The notes: generated by a model from the letters alone, not told the origin. A stretch of 64,000 nucleotides of DNA from Gammaproteobacteria bacterium (GCA_020445405.1 JAGRGQ010000013.1:1-64000); one strand, 5' to 3'. Counted from the first letter of the stretch, positions 9,229 through 17,903 are shown. Made by a program: numbers and translations.

Positions 9229-10080
9229 ATGTCGAGATTCTCGCTCGAAAGCCTTTGGCCCTACCTGCTGATACCGCTGGCGGCTTACCTTTGCATGCTG
9301 GCCGTACTCTATTTTTACCAATCGCGGCTGCTCTACTACCCCAATCTGCCATCCAGACAGATCTTCGCCTTTCCGGATAGCATGGGCATGACTTACCAAT
9401 CTCTGGAGATCGTTGCCAGCGATGGCGTCAAACTGCATGGCTGGTTCCTCCCGGTTGAGAACCCGCGTGCAACCGTGCTTTTTTTTCATGGCAACGCGGG
9501 CAATATTTCTCATCGACTCGATTCCCTCAAACTGTTTAACGATCTTCGCCTCTCCGTTCTGATTTTCGATTACCGCGGATATGGATTGAGCGAAGGCAAA
9601 CCAGACGAAGCGGGAACCTATCTCGACGCTGCAGCAGCCTGGCGTTATCTGACCGGCAATCTTGCCGTTCCATCCCGGCAAATTGTTCTGTTTGGCCGCT
9701 CCCTGGGCGGTGCCATCGCCGCCTGGATGGCTGCCAGATCCGACGCCATCGGACTGATTCTCGAATCCGCATTCACTTCGGTACCTGACCTGGCGGCCGG
9801 GATCTATCCGCTGTTTCCGGTTCGCAGCCTCTCACGCTACCGCTACGATACGCTGCGCCATCTGCAGTCGGTAAAAATGCCGGTGCTGGTGATTCATAGC
9901 CGTGACGACGAGGTCATACCCATTGCCCACGCTCGCAGACTGTATGCCCGGGCGGCGGAGCCGAAACGGTTTCTGGAGATAGGCGGCGGGCACAACGACG
10001 GTTTTCTGCAGAGCCGAAGCCGTTACATGCAGGGCCTGAGGCAGTTCATCGAATCCCCGGCAGCAGCGCCGGAGGACTAG
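9229..10080 (+). CDS. Membrane-anchored alpha/beta hydrolase (BEM46/ABHD13 type)
   Basis: 283 residues from the ATG at 9229; a longer frame begins inside the preceding MFS gene and is less likely. One N-terminal helix (LLIPLAAYLCMLAVLYFY) should anchor it to the inner membrane, followed by the family's QSRLLYYPN motif. The hydrolase core shows the oxyanion strand FFHGNAGNISHR, the nucleophile elbow FGRSLGGAIAA (Ser), a late acid in IHSRDDEVIP and the catalytic His in GGGHND. Family members are serine hydrolases of mostly unknown substrate. It converges on pcm and the two stop codons overlap by 4 bp. Confidence 0.85.
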   Translation: MSRFSLESLWPYLLIPLAAYLCMLAVLYFYQSRLLYYPNLPSRQIFAFPDSMGMTYQSLEIVASDGVKLHGWFLPVENPRATVLFFHGNAGNISHRLDSLKLFNDLRLSVLIFDYRGYGLSEGKPDEAGTYLDAAAAWRYLTGNLAVPSRQIVLFGRSLGGAIAAWMAARSDAIGLILESAFTSVPDLAAGIYPLFPVRSLSRYRYDTLRHLQSVKMPVLVIHSRDDEVIPIAHARRLYARAAEPKRFLEIGGGHNDGFLQSRSRYMQGLRQFIESPAAAPED

Positions 10081-10817
10081 CCGGATGGTTTCGCCAATGG
10101 ATCACCGGTTAACGGAACGAATATGACATCGAGCACCTGACGGGTGGTGGTATTGCCCGTCTGGTCTTTCTCCAGCAGAATCAACTCCTGGTGCAAACCC
10201 GGCAGACCCACCGGAATCACCATCCGTGCACCGGGTTTCAACTGATCGACCAGAGGCTGCGGGATATTCGGCGCCGCAGCGGTTACCAGAATACCATCGA
10301 AGGGCGCTTTTTCCGGCCAGCCGAAATAGCCGTTGCCACATCGACATACGACATTGTCGTAGCCGAGTCTGGCAAGCGTGGATTCGGCGCGCAGGGCCAA
10401 CGGCTGCAGAATCTCCAACGAATAGACCCGGCTGACAAGTCCGGAAAGCACCGCAGCCTGATAACCGGATCCGGTACCGACTTCCAGCACCACATCCCCG
10501 TCGCCCGGTGCCAGCAGATCGGTCATCAGCGCAACGATAAACGGCTGGGAAATGGTCTGCCCCTCTCCGATAGGGAGCGGCTTGTTTACATATGCCTGCT
10601 CCTGATAATCGGGATTGACGAATTCGTGCCGCGGAACCCGTTCCATCGCCGCCATGACATCCGCCGAGAGCGCCGATTTTCCGATGAGCGTTGCGGTATA
10701 CTCGGCATCCTGCCTGATCTCACGCAGCATATTCTCATGCTCCGACACTCTCTCCATCCACGGCCGACCTATAGCCGGTCCCAATCCTTCAATCAGTGAC
10801 TTCAATCTTCCCGCCAT
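10077..10817 (-). CDS. pcm: Protein-L-isoaspartate O-methyltransferase
   Basis: 246 residues from the ATG at 10817; family members are usually 205-225, so an internal ATG could be the true start. The enzyme methylates L-isoaspartyl residues in aged proteins so that they revert to Asp. Visible hallmarks are RHEFV near the N-terminus, LPIGEGQTISQPFIVALMTD (substrate loop), the SAM-binding VLEVGTGSGYQAAVL, YSLEI, and FDGILVTAAAPNIP (post-motif II). Here it is not next to surE, nlpD or rpoS, its common partners in gammaproteobacteria. It converges tail-to-tail with the alpha/beta hydrolase. Confidence 0.93.
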   Translation of the reverse strand: MAGRLKSLIEGLGPAIGRPWMERVSEHENMLREIRQDAEYTATLIGKSALSADVMAAMERVPRHEFVNPDYQEQAYVNKPLPIGEGQTISQPFIVALMTDLLAPGDGDVVLEVGTGSGYQAAVLSGLVSRVYSLEILQPLALRAESTLARLGYDNVVCRCGNGYFGWPEKAPFDGILVTAAAPNIPQPLVDQLKPGARMVIPVGLPGLHQELILLEKDQTGNTTTRQVLDVIFVPLTGDPLAKPSG

Positions 10818-10980
10818 GACCTGTTCCGGATTACGCTAATATAAACCGTTAGAATATCCTTACTATTAAGTATAGATTCCGATTAAAATCCCGCCACTGT
10901 CCGGTAAACCGCTGCTGGTGGAAACCGCAATGCGAAACGGCGTTATCGTAATTGATTCCGGGAAAATACAAGCAGAGACT

Positions 10981-11248
10981 GGAACCTGTCTCACACTCCT
11001 CCGCAAACCGCGTTGGTGTCCGGATGCGTACCTGCGCTGCGCAGCATAAGTACAGCGTGTATGGGCAGACGGCACAAAACAGCAGGGACGCAGCTCGGAC
11101 ACAACCCCGTGGGGGACGGGCGGTTTTGACTGCTGTCTTCGATGCGGTCCGCTTATCCCGCACGGCGACACCACGCCCGCCGCGTTGCGCGATGAACCAA
11201 ATTCGCCGCGGTATCGTCGCGGCCGCGGGGGATCGTGCAGGAGGGTCC
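10981..11248 (-). repeat. MITE-like dispersed repeat, copy B
   Basis: In inverted orientation relative to copy A, this ~268-bp stretch keeps the same landmarks: TTTGGTTCATCGCGCAACGC on the minus strand, a CCCACGGGGTTGTGTCCG block, and GAGTGTGAGACAGGTTCC at one end (compare GATTATGAGATAGGTTCT in copy A). The other end is more diverged. It occupies most of the gap between pcm and the thioredoxin-like gene, and is ~85 bp longer than copy A because of an insertion in its middle. It holds no credible gene. Confidence 0.6.
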
Positions 11249-11276
11249 AGACTTTAACATCATGCCGGGGGATACC

Positions 11277-12317
11277 ATGTACATCAAACATGCAGCTCAA
11301 TTTAACAAGATACTGATACTCTCTATTTCGCTGCTGTTCATCTGGTCTGCCTCGGATGCGGCACCCGTTGCGAGGGGAAAATTGACAGGCGGCTTGATTT
11401 CGGAGCATCCAGGCTGGTTCAAGGAGAGTTTTCTCGATATAGCGGACGATGTCAACCAGGCAACGGATGCCGGCAAGCACGTGATACTTTTCATGTATCT
11501 GGACAACTGCCCCTACTGTCACCGGATGATCGAAGAGAACTTCAAACACGCACCCTATACCGACTTCATACAGAAAAACTTCGACGTGATTGCGCTCAAT
11601 ATAAAGGGTGACCGGGAAATAGCGTTCAATGCGGAGACCAGCGTAAGTGAGAAGGCTCTGGCATCTCTGCTCAAGGTGCGCTATACGCCCACGATCATTT
11701 TTCTCAACAGCGACAACAAGACGGTGCTGCGCCTGAATGGCTACCGGTCGGTGCGCGATTTCGGTTATGCCATTGAATACGTGCAGCAGAAAGCGTATCT
11801 GAAAAGCACGCTTTCACAATACATCGACAGCCGGCCGCCGGAAAAACAGTACAATTTCCGCTCTCATCCGCAACTCAGGCAGATCACCGACCTGCAATCG
11901 GTTGCCGCCAATCCGCTCGCTATTCTGTTCGAGGATATCCATTGCGATCTTTGCGACCTGCTGCATGATGGACATTTGAAAAGTCCCGGTGTCAGATCGG
12001 TACTGGAGAATTTCACCTTCGTACGTCTGGATGCGCTGAGCGATACCCCGATTATCGATCCGGAGGGTAACAAAACCACACCCAGAGAGTTTGCGGAAAA
12101 GCTCGGACTGAACTATCGGCCGGGTATCGTTCTATACGACAGGGGCAGGGAGGTCAGCCGTATAGACGGCATGCTTTACAGTTATCATTTCGAGGAGACG
12201 CTGCGTTATGTCGGTGAGCGGCACTACGAGAAGTACCCGAAGAGCTTCTATGAATATCTGGCAGTCCGGACCGAGCAACTGCTGGCCGAAGGAAAAGACG
12301 TGGATCTGTCCAAGTAG
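11277..12317 (+). CDS. Periplasmic thioredoxin-fold protein with two Trx domains (SoxW-like)
   Basis: 346 residues from the ATG at 11277, with a GGGGGA site upstream. A signal peptide (ILILSISLLFIWSASDA) suggests export. The first Trx-like domain has the redox motif NCPYCHRM (residues ~77-84) and the cis-Pro YTPTIIF. A second Trx-like domain carries HCDLC and LNYRPGIVLYD, so a second dithiol is possible. Two-domain proteins of this type are found in sulfur-oxidiser genomes as SoxW-like thiol transferases, but no sox gene lies nearby, so the partner is unknown. The stop codon is immediately followed by MITE-like copy C. Confidence 0.75.
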   Translation: MYIKHAAQFNKILILSISLLFIWSASDAAPVARGKLTGGLISEHPGWFKESFLDIADDVNQATDAGKHVILFMYLDNCPYCHRMIEENFKHAPYTDFIQKNFDVIALNIKGDREIAFNAETSVSEKALASLLKVRYTPTIIFLNSDNKTVLRLNGYRSVRDFGYAIEYVQQKAYLKSTLSQYIDSRPPEKQYNFRSHPQLRQITDLQSVAANPLAILFEDIHCDLCDLLHDGHLKSPGVRSVLENFTFVRLDALSDTPIIDPEGNKTTPREFAEKLGLNYRPGIVLYDRGREVSRIDGMLYSYHFEETLRYVGERHYEKYPKSFYEYLAVRTEQLLAEGKDVDLSK

Positions 12318-12546
12318 GGCCTATCCCACAAGCCCGCGCGAACCGCGTTGCGGTCCGGAATGCGTCCCCGTAAGGCGCGCTGCGCAACACAGCGGGCAGG
12401 GACGCTTCGGACACAACCCCTTGGGGAACAGACGATTTCTGGCCACCGGCTTGGTTGCCGCCCGCTGGTGTAGCACCGGCTGCAGTGCGCTCGCAGATCG
12501 CGCCATGAACCAAAATCGCCACGGTCGCAGCCGTGGGAGATAGGCG
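12318..12546 (-). repeat. MITE-like dispersed repeat, copy C
   Basis: This copy exactly fills the space between the stop codons of two convergent genes. The ends are GGCCTATCCCACAAGCCCG on the left and CCGTGGGAGATAGGC on the right, so they are near-inverted. Inside, read on the minus strand, lie TTTTGGTTCATGGCGCGA, AGCGGGCGGCAACCAAGCC and TCCCCAAGGGGTTGTG, in the order seen in copy A. It may have come to act as a two-way transcription barrier, but no T-run is present. Confidence 0.65.
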
Positions 12547-14682
12547 CTAGCCTGTTTCCGGCAGCCGCTGGTCGGTGTCCGCCCGGTGTTCCGGAAAAGA
12601 GATTCGAAACTCAGCGCCCGGATCGCGGTTGACCACATCCACCCGAGCATTCATGGCGAGAACCAGTTGATGCACCAGCGCCAGACCAATGCCTGTTCCG
12701 ACGGTTTCGCGTGTCAGTTCGCTCTCGCTGCGATAGAACATGCGGAAGATCTTTTTCGCCTGGTTTCTCGCCACGCCCGGGCCATGGTCCCGCACCGACA
12801 GCCGAATTCGCCCCTCCGGTTCGAGCCGGCAGCGCACTTCAATCAGCTTTTGCGCTGCCTTGGCCGAGAACTTGATGGCGTTGTCGACGAGATTGATCAT
12901 CACCTGGGTCAGACAATCCGCATCCACCAGAATCCGGCTGGCTGAAGCCTGCGGCTCGCAATTCAACTCAAGGGTAAAACCGGCATGTTCCGCCTGTGAG
13001 ATCAGGCGTGGACCTATCTCTTCCATCAGACCGGCTATCACTCTGGATTCAACTTCGATCCGCGCTTCGTTGCGATTCATTCTCGCCAGTTGCAGCACAT
13101 TGTCGATCAGGCGCGAAAGCCGTTCGCCTTCGCTGGCAATGTAGCGGTAATAGGTTTGCCGTTTCGCCTCGCTTACCCACCCTGCCATCAGCATCTCTCC
13201 GTACATGCGAATCGATGTCAGCGGCGTCCTGAGTTCATGACTGACCGCCGACACGAAATCCTGCTGTTGACGCGCCAGTTCAATCTGTCCAATACCCAAT
13301 CGATACATCAGCAGAAAACCACCGCAGAGCGTCACCAGCAGGATGCCGGAAGTCCATAGGATGATGGACCCTTCGGTACCGGAAGGCAGGCTGGTAATGC
13401 TGAAAATCAGATCCAATCCATCCAGTGGTGCCGACAAGGCCTTGCGGAAAAGCAGCGAGCCCTGGAAATCCTCGTTGCCGGAAAAATAACCGCGCCCACC
13501 GGCCGCACTAAAAACGGAGAGCAGATCACCCCGGTAAGCGACCAGCAGATCGCTCATCCCCGACAGCGTTCCCTCAAGGAACATGGAACGGATAACTTCC
13601 TGCAAGAAAGGCTGTTGAGCGATTACAATTCCCTGAATATAGCGTTTCCCATCACGCCAGACTTTGCGAAACATAACGAATTGTCCGCTGTCGAGCAGAC
13701 TTAATTGATAGGGGTCCAGCTCGCTTTCAAATATCCTGACCGGTACGCCGGAAAGCGGACGATACTCCTTACCCGGTGTATCCCGCGATACGGGCGCGGC
13801 GGGCAGCGGCAGAGCGCTGCGTTCCTTGCGTGCGCGCTTTTCGGAGGACGGTGACAGAAGTTCGGATTCCCCACCCGCCGTCTTCCCGGCGCCCGACTGA
13901 AACTTCTCGTCCAGCTTCAGATCCTCCACCCGTCCGAGCACCCCCGCCCGCTGTGCCGCATTGCTCTTCTGGCCGACGACTGCCGATTTCTCCAAAAGAT
14001 CGAACGCCGCCTGTGCCTGAACCTCCGCCTTGGCGGGCGGTGCCGTCAATCTGGATTCACCACGGCTGCCGGAGATATCGGAGGACCCGCCTGCAGCCAC
14101 GCTGTCCCGCTGCGCCGCATCCCGGCCGGCATCGCCCGATGCCGCGTAGTCACTCCGTGCATCGGTCTCCCGCGTCTCAGGCACCAAACGGTTGCTGCTC
14201 AGGATATGCTGTATTCGCAGCGACAGCGCCAGCCGCTGCCGATACTCGGGTTCCGGAATACCGTAGATTGACGCATTGCCTTCTGCTGCCGGCAGCAGCG
14301 GCGTGCTGAAGCGCCCTTCGGCATCTATCTGAAAATAGCCGATCAAGCCGGGAATTTCGGACTTCACCGGGAAGACGGCAAGTGCCGAACGCTGCAGAAA
14401 ATTCGCCGTGGTATCACCCAGTACATTGAGAAACGAAAAATCGGTGAAAGGCCGCTCCTCCTCGGTTTTCACCAGCTGCTGGTAGCGCTTGTCAATACGG
14501 GCCGCCAACTCTTCGGCCAGAATCCGGTGCCGATGAATCACCTCCCATTTCAATTCCGAGTAAGCCTGCCGAACCAGCACAGCGGCGGGAACAGCAAGCG
14601 CCAGAAAAAAGAGCAGCAGCCAGCGTTGCAGCCGCTTTCTATCCAGCCCGGCAGCTGCACTTCGACCCGGCATGCCGGTCAC
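12547..14682 (-). CDS. Sensor histidine kinase with large low-complexity sensor region
   Basis: 711 residues, much longer than a typical EnvZ-type kinase. A helix at ~20-40 and another at ~440-460 bracket a ~400-residue presumed periplasmic region whose middle (~170-315) is Ala/Gly/Ser/Glu-rich and probably disordered. The catalytic part has the H-box FVSAVSHELRTPLTSIRMYG, N-box QVMINLVDNAIKFS, G1 RDHGPGVA and G2 GTGIGLALVHQL. It lacks an evident HAMP domain. The start overlaps the response-regulator stop by 4 bp, so the pair is translationally coupled. The divergent PspA-like/VWA operon is the obvious target candidate (inference). Confidence 0.9.
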   Translation of the reverse strand: MTGMPGRSAAAGLDRKRLQRWLLLFFLALAVPAAVLVRQAYSELKWEVIHRHRILAEELAARIDKRYQQLVKTEEERPFTDFSFLNVLGDTTANFLQRSALAVFPVKSEIPGLIGYFQIDAEGRFSTPLLPAAEGNASIYGIPEPEYRQRLALSLRIQHILSSNRLVPETRETDARSDYAASGDAGRDAAQRDSVAAGGSSDISGSRGESRLTAPPAKAEVQAQAAFDLLEKSAVVGQKSNAAQRAGVLGRVEDLKLDEKFQSGAGKTAGGESELLSPSSEKRARKERSALPLPAAPVSRDTPGKEYRPLSGVPVRIFESELDPYQLSLLDSGQFVMFRKVWRDGKRYIQGIVIAQQPFLQEVIRSMFLEGTLSGMSDLLVAYRGDLLSVFSAAGGRGYFSGNEDFQGSLLFRKALSAPLDGLDLIFSITSLPSGTEGSIILWTSGILLVTLCGGFLLMYRLGIGQIELARQQQDFVSAVSHELRTPLTSIRMYGEMLMAGWVSEAKRQTYYRYIASEGERLSRLIDNVLQLARMNRNEARIEVESRVIAGLMEEIGPRLISQAEHAGFTLELNCEPQASASRILVDADCLTQVMINLVDNAIKFSAKAAQKLIEVRCRLEPEGRIRLSVRDHGPGVARNQAKKIFRMFYRSESELTRETVGTGIGLALVHQLVLAMNARVDVVNRDPGAEFRISFPEHRADTDQRLPETG

Positions 14683-15383
14683 GCTTCCGTCAGCAGACGA
14701 TAACCGGCACCGCGCACCGTCACCAGGTAACGGGGCTGTGCCGGATCGGGCTCGATCTTACGTCTCAGCTTGGCAATATGTATATCGACGGTGCGCGTCT
14801 CCAGGCCGAGATTTTTCCCATAACCCCAAACCTTGTTCAACAGCTCTTCGCGCGATACGGGACGCGCTGAGTTGGCGCGCAAATAGTGAAGAATATCCAC
14901 CTCTTTGCGTGTGAACCCGATCCTCCGCCCGCCTGACAGACCGCAAAGATTGAGACAATCCACATCACAGTAATCGCCAAGCCGGATTGTGTGCTGCAGC
15001 TGCTGGCCTGCGTGCGCGCGCCTCAGCACCGCTTTCACCCGCAGCACCAGCTGTGTGACGGAAAAAGGCTTGGCGACATAATCATCGGCGCCAAGGGTGA
15101 GCCCCCGGATAATCTCTTCGTCTCCGGACTTGGCGGTCAGCATGATTATCGGCTGTTCCGGATCAACGGCGCGCAGTCTGTCGCAAACCTCGAACCCGTC
15201 CATACCGGGGAGCATTATGTCGAGAAGTACCAGCTCAAAGCCCCCGGTAAGTGCCTTTTCGAGACCGGAGACACCATCCGCTGCAGTATCGACCGCATAA
15301 CCGTGATACAGGAAAACATCCGCCAGCCCATTGCGGATAGCCGCTTCATCTTCAATTATCAAAATGCCTGTCTTTCTCTGCAT
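14679..15383 (-). CDS. OmpR-family response regulator
   Basis: 234 residues, usual size. The receiver domain (1-~115) has the acidic pair IIEDEAAI, phospho-acceptor LVLLDIMLPGMDGFEV (Asp ~54), MLTAKS with the switch Thr and DDYVAKPFS with the conserved Lys. The C-terminal winged helix shows FTRKEVDILHYL, VSREELLNKVWGYGKNLGLE, TRTVDIHIAKLRRKIE and the terminal GAGYRL. It is co-transcribed with the downstream kinase (overlapping stop/start) and is divergent from the PspA-like operon across a 157-bp shared control region. DNA sites for it cannot be defined from sequence alone. Confidence 0.95.
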   Translation of the reverse strand: MQRKTGILIIEDEAAIRNGLADVFLYHGYAVDTAADGVSGLEKALTGGFELVLLDIMLPGMDGFEVCDRLRAVDPEQPIIMLTAKSGDEEIIRGLTLGADDYVAKPFSVTQLVLRVKAVLRRAHAGQQLQHTIRLGDYCDVDCLNLCGLSGGRRIGFTRKEVDILHYLRANSARPVSREELLNKVWGYGKNLGLETRTVDIHIAKLRRKIEPDPAQPRYLVTVRGAGYRLLTEA

Positions 15384-15390
15384 ATCTCTC

Positions 15391-15423
15391 CTGTTGAGAG
15401 TCAGTCTAGCAGTCCGTCAACAG
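15391..15423. promoter_or_regulatory. Inverted repeat in the divergent control region
   Basis: CTGTTGA (15391-15397) and TCAACAG (15417-15423) form a perfect 7-bp inverted repeat, 19 bp apart, just upstream of the response-regulator start and within the 157-bp spacer shared with the PspA-like operon. It is a candidate operator, perhaps for autoregulation. Only one such dyad is seen and no promoter boxes are clear, so the call is weak. Confidence 0.3.
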
Positions 15424-15540
15424 CACCACACGTAAATTTCTTGTAAAAAACGCCCGCCGTTATTTTACCAAAATCTGTCTATTTTCCGGCTCTCTCCGTT
15501 CGTAGACTGGAAACAGTTCATTAACAGGAGGCATGCAATC

Positions 15541-16077
15541 ATGGCACTGATCAGACGCGTTTCAACTCTTCTGCGGGCAGACCTGCACGCGCTGCTCGAC
15601 CAGCTGGAGGAACCCGAAACTCTGCTGCGCCAGGCTATGCGCGAAATGGAGGAGAGCCTGGCGAGAGATAAACAGGCCTGCAAACACCTTTTGCACGAGC
15701 AGGAGATGCTAGAGCAGCGTGAGCAGGAGATCAGGAAGTCGTTCACCAACGGCGGCGATGAACTGGACCTCTGTTTCGAAAGCGGCCAGGAGGCACTCGC
15801 CAGGGATCTGATCAGGCGCCGGCTGGAAGCCGCGGGTTTAGCAAAAGCCCTTGCGGCAAAACGCAGCAGACTGGCGACGCACTGCGCTGAACTCAAGGCT
15901 GCGATCGAACAGAACCAATCCCGCCTGGAGGATATCCGTCAGAAGAGTGAACTGCTCTGCGTGGAGACGACCCACAGGCGTTCGCAAGAGGAGTGGCCGG
16001 CCATGGAGGTTCAAATCCGGGAGCAGGAGGTGGAGTTGGAACTACTGAAGGAGAAGCAGAAGCGAGGTTTGTCATGA
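15541..16077 (+). CDS. PspA/IM30-like coiled-coil protein
   Basis: 178 residues, shorter than true PspA (~220). The N-terminal MALIRRVSTLLRADLHALLDQ followed by EEPETLLRQAMREMEESL resembles the amphipathic start and first helix of PspA/IM30 (FSRxxDIxxANxNALLDxxEDP...). The rest is almost continuous charged coiled coil. Family members bind the inner face of the cytoplasmic membrane and protect it under stress. The start has a very good AGGAGG site nine bases upstream. It overlaps the next gene by 4 bp and is divergent from a two-component system, which suggests stress-regulated expression (inference). PspF/PspB/PspC are not present. Confidence 0.75.
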   Translation: MALIRRVSTLLRADLHALLDQLEEPETLLRQAMREMEESLARDKQACKHLLHEQEMLEQREQEIRKSFTNGGDELDLCFESGQEALARDLIRRRLEAAGLAKALAAKRSRLATHCAELKAAIEQNQSRLEDIRQKSELLCVETTHRRSQEEWPAMEVQIREQEVELELLKEKQKRGLS

Positions 16078-16631
16078 AACAACCGACATTTCTTGAAGGC
16101 GCATTGCTGGCACTGGTTGCCGCATTGGCGGGTACCGTCCTATTCAGTGCGTTGAATCTGATATTGCCCGCAGATACGACCCTGAGGCTTCTGGTCTCTC
16201 TGCTGAGTCTCGCATATACCGGATATCTGATGTTTCGCAGCCGCGAGCGGTTGGGCCGGATTACCGCGTTGGGGAGCTGGATTCTCACCAGCATGACCGG
16301 ATTTCTGCTGGCGCCTTCGCTGCTGATCTTCGTTCTGCTGCACTGCGGATTCATCTGGATCATCCGCTCGCTCTATATTCACAACGGTGTACTGGCCGCC
16401 ATAGCCGATCTTGCGTTGACCGCATTGAGCCTGGCGGCCGCCGTCTGGGCAACGGTGCAGAGCGGGAGTCTGCTGCTCAGTCTCTGGTGCTTTTTTCTGA
16501 CTCAGGCACTGTTCGTCGTGATACCCAAAAGCTGGTCAGGAAAACAGGTTCGTTCGGAGCCGGCGGAGGCCGGTTTTGAACAAGCTTATCAGACCGCGCA
16601 GAGGGCACTTTCCAAACTGGTTTCCGGTTAG
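16074..16631 (+). CDS. Polytopic inner-membrane protein of unknown function
   Basis: 185 residues from the ATG at 16074, whose ATGA overlaps the stop of the PspA-like gene. About five hydrophobic helices are visible (for example ALLALVAALAGTVLFSAL, LLVSLLSLAYTGYLMF, LLAPSLLIFVLLHCGFIWII, LALTALSLAAAVWATV, LLLSLWCFFLTQALFVVIP), followed by a short hydrophilic C-tail. I recognise no named family. Tight coupling to a PspA-like and a secreted VWA protein suggests that the three act together at the inner membrane, perhaps as the membrane receptor of the PspA-like protein (inference). Confidence 0.7.
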   Translation: MKQPTFLEGALLALVAALAGTVLFSALNLILPADTTLRLLVSLLSLAYTGYLMFRSRERLGRITALGSWILTSMTGFLLAPSLLIFVLLHCGFIWIIRSLYIHNGVLAAIADLALTALSLAAAVWATVQSGSLLLSLWCFFLTQALFVVIPKSWSGKQVRSEPAEAGFEQAYQTAQRALSKLVSG

Positions 16632-16660
16632 GTTCCAGTAACACGTCAGGAGATAATTTG

Positions 16661-17866
16661 ATGAAAACGAAACTGATTGCAATTGCGCTGTTCGCCGCAA
16701 CGGCGGCGGCTATTGCCGCTTACCCGGCACTGGAAGCTTACGATGTGGGAAAAACCGTTCCCCAACCGCCCGTGGATCTCAATCCGGCGATGAATGAGCG
16801 GCCGAAAGTCGACGTGGTATTCGTACTGGATACCACCGGCAGCATGGGGGGCATGCTCGAGGCTGCCAAGGAGAAGATTTGGTCCATCGCATCCAATATG
16901 GCGTCAGCACGTCCGGCGCCTGAGATACGCATTGGACTGGTAGCCTTTCGCGACCGGGGAGACGACTATGTCACCAAGGTACGCGACCTCTCCCCGGACA
17001 TGGACGGTATGTATGCCACATTGATGGATTACCAGGCCGCCGGCGGAGGCGATGGCCCTGAAAGCGTCAATAAGGCGCTTGACGACGCGCTGAGCAGGAT
17101 TTCCTGGAGTCAGGACCGGAACACCTACAAAGTCATTTTCCTGGTGGGCGATGCACCACCACACATGGACTATCCAAACGAACGGCAGTTCCCCGCAATA
17201 CTGGCCGATGCCAGAGGCAGACAGATCGTCGTCAATACCATTCAATGCGGCCGGGATGGCGCAGCACGCATGAGTTGGGTGGATATAGCCCAGCGCGGTG
17301 CAGGTGAATATTTTCAGGTGGATCAGACAGGCAGTGCACTGGCGCTGGCCACACCGTTCGACCGCAGGATTGCGCATCTGTCCAAACAGCTTGATGAGAC
17401 CCGGCTCTATTACGGAACCGCGCAACAGAAGAAGAGACAGCAGATGAAACTGGACGCCGCCGAAAAACTGCACAACGGTTCATCGATAGAATCGCTCGCG
17501 CGGCGGGCGGAATTCAATCTCTCGAAGAGCGGAGAATCAAATTTTCTCGGAGAAAACGAACTGGTGGCCGACATTGCCAGCGGCCGGATCGAACTGGACA
17601 ACATTGAGACCAGTGCACTGCCATCGACGATGCAGGCAATGGCCCCGGCCGAACAGAAACGGATAATCGCTGAAAAAGCTGAGCAACGGAAAGCGCTGCG
17701 GCAGGAGATTGAAGCACTTACCAGGAAAAGATCCGACTATCTTGACAAAAAAGTGGAAGAACTCGGCGGCAGCAAAGACTCCCTGGACTATAAAATCCAG
17801 AGTGCGGTTAAAGTCCAGGCGGCTGACAGCGGCCTCAATTACGCAGGGAGCAAAATGCGCTACTGA
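16661..17866 (+). CDS. Secreted von Willebrand factor A-domain protein
   Basis: 401 residues from the ATG at 16661 with AGGAG upstream. A signal peptide (LIAIALFAATAAAIAAYPA) is followed by a VWA domain (~48-250) whose metal-binding MIDAS motif is DVVFVLDTTGSMGGM (DxTxS), with GLVAFRDRGDD, the conserved QAAGGGDGPESVNKALDDAL and VIFLVGDAPPHMDY. The C-terminal ~150 residues are Lys/Glu/Ala-rich helix, probably coiled coil. It is the third gene of the PspA-like operon. VWA domains mediate metal-dependent protein contacts, so a periplasmic scaffold is likely; the partner is unknown. A strong hairpin follows the stop codon. Confidence 0.85.
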   Translation: MKTKLIAIALFAATAAAIAAYPALEAYDVGKTVPQPPVDLNPAMNERPKVDVVFVLDTTGSMGGMLEAAKEKIWSIASNMASARPAPEIRIGLVAFRDRGDDYVTKVRDLSPDMDGMYATLMDYQAAGGGDGPESVNKALDDALSRISWSQDRNTYKVIFLVGDAPPHMDYPNERQFPAILADARGRQIVVNTIQCGRDGAARMSWVDIAQRGAGEYFQVDQTGSALALATPFDRRIAHLSKQLDETRLYYGTAQQKKRQQMKLDAAEKLHNGSSIESLARRAEFNLSKSGESNFLGENELVADIASGRIELDNIETSALPSTMQAMAPAEQKRIIAEKAEQRKALRQEIEALTRKRSDYLDKKVEELGGSKDSLDYKIQSAVKVQAADSGLNYAGSKMRY

Positions 17867-17878
17867 GTCAGCGCGACC

Positions 17879-17903
17879 GGGGATGCGTTCAGCGCGCATC
17901 CCC
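17879..17903 (+). terminator. Stem-loop after the VWA gene
   Basis: GGGGATGCG (17879-17887) pairs perfectly with CGCATCCCC (17895-17903) around a 7-base loop, 12 bp after the VWA stop codon. There is no clear T-run after it, so it may work with Rho or as an mRNA-stabilising end for the three-gene operon. Confidence 0.6.
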
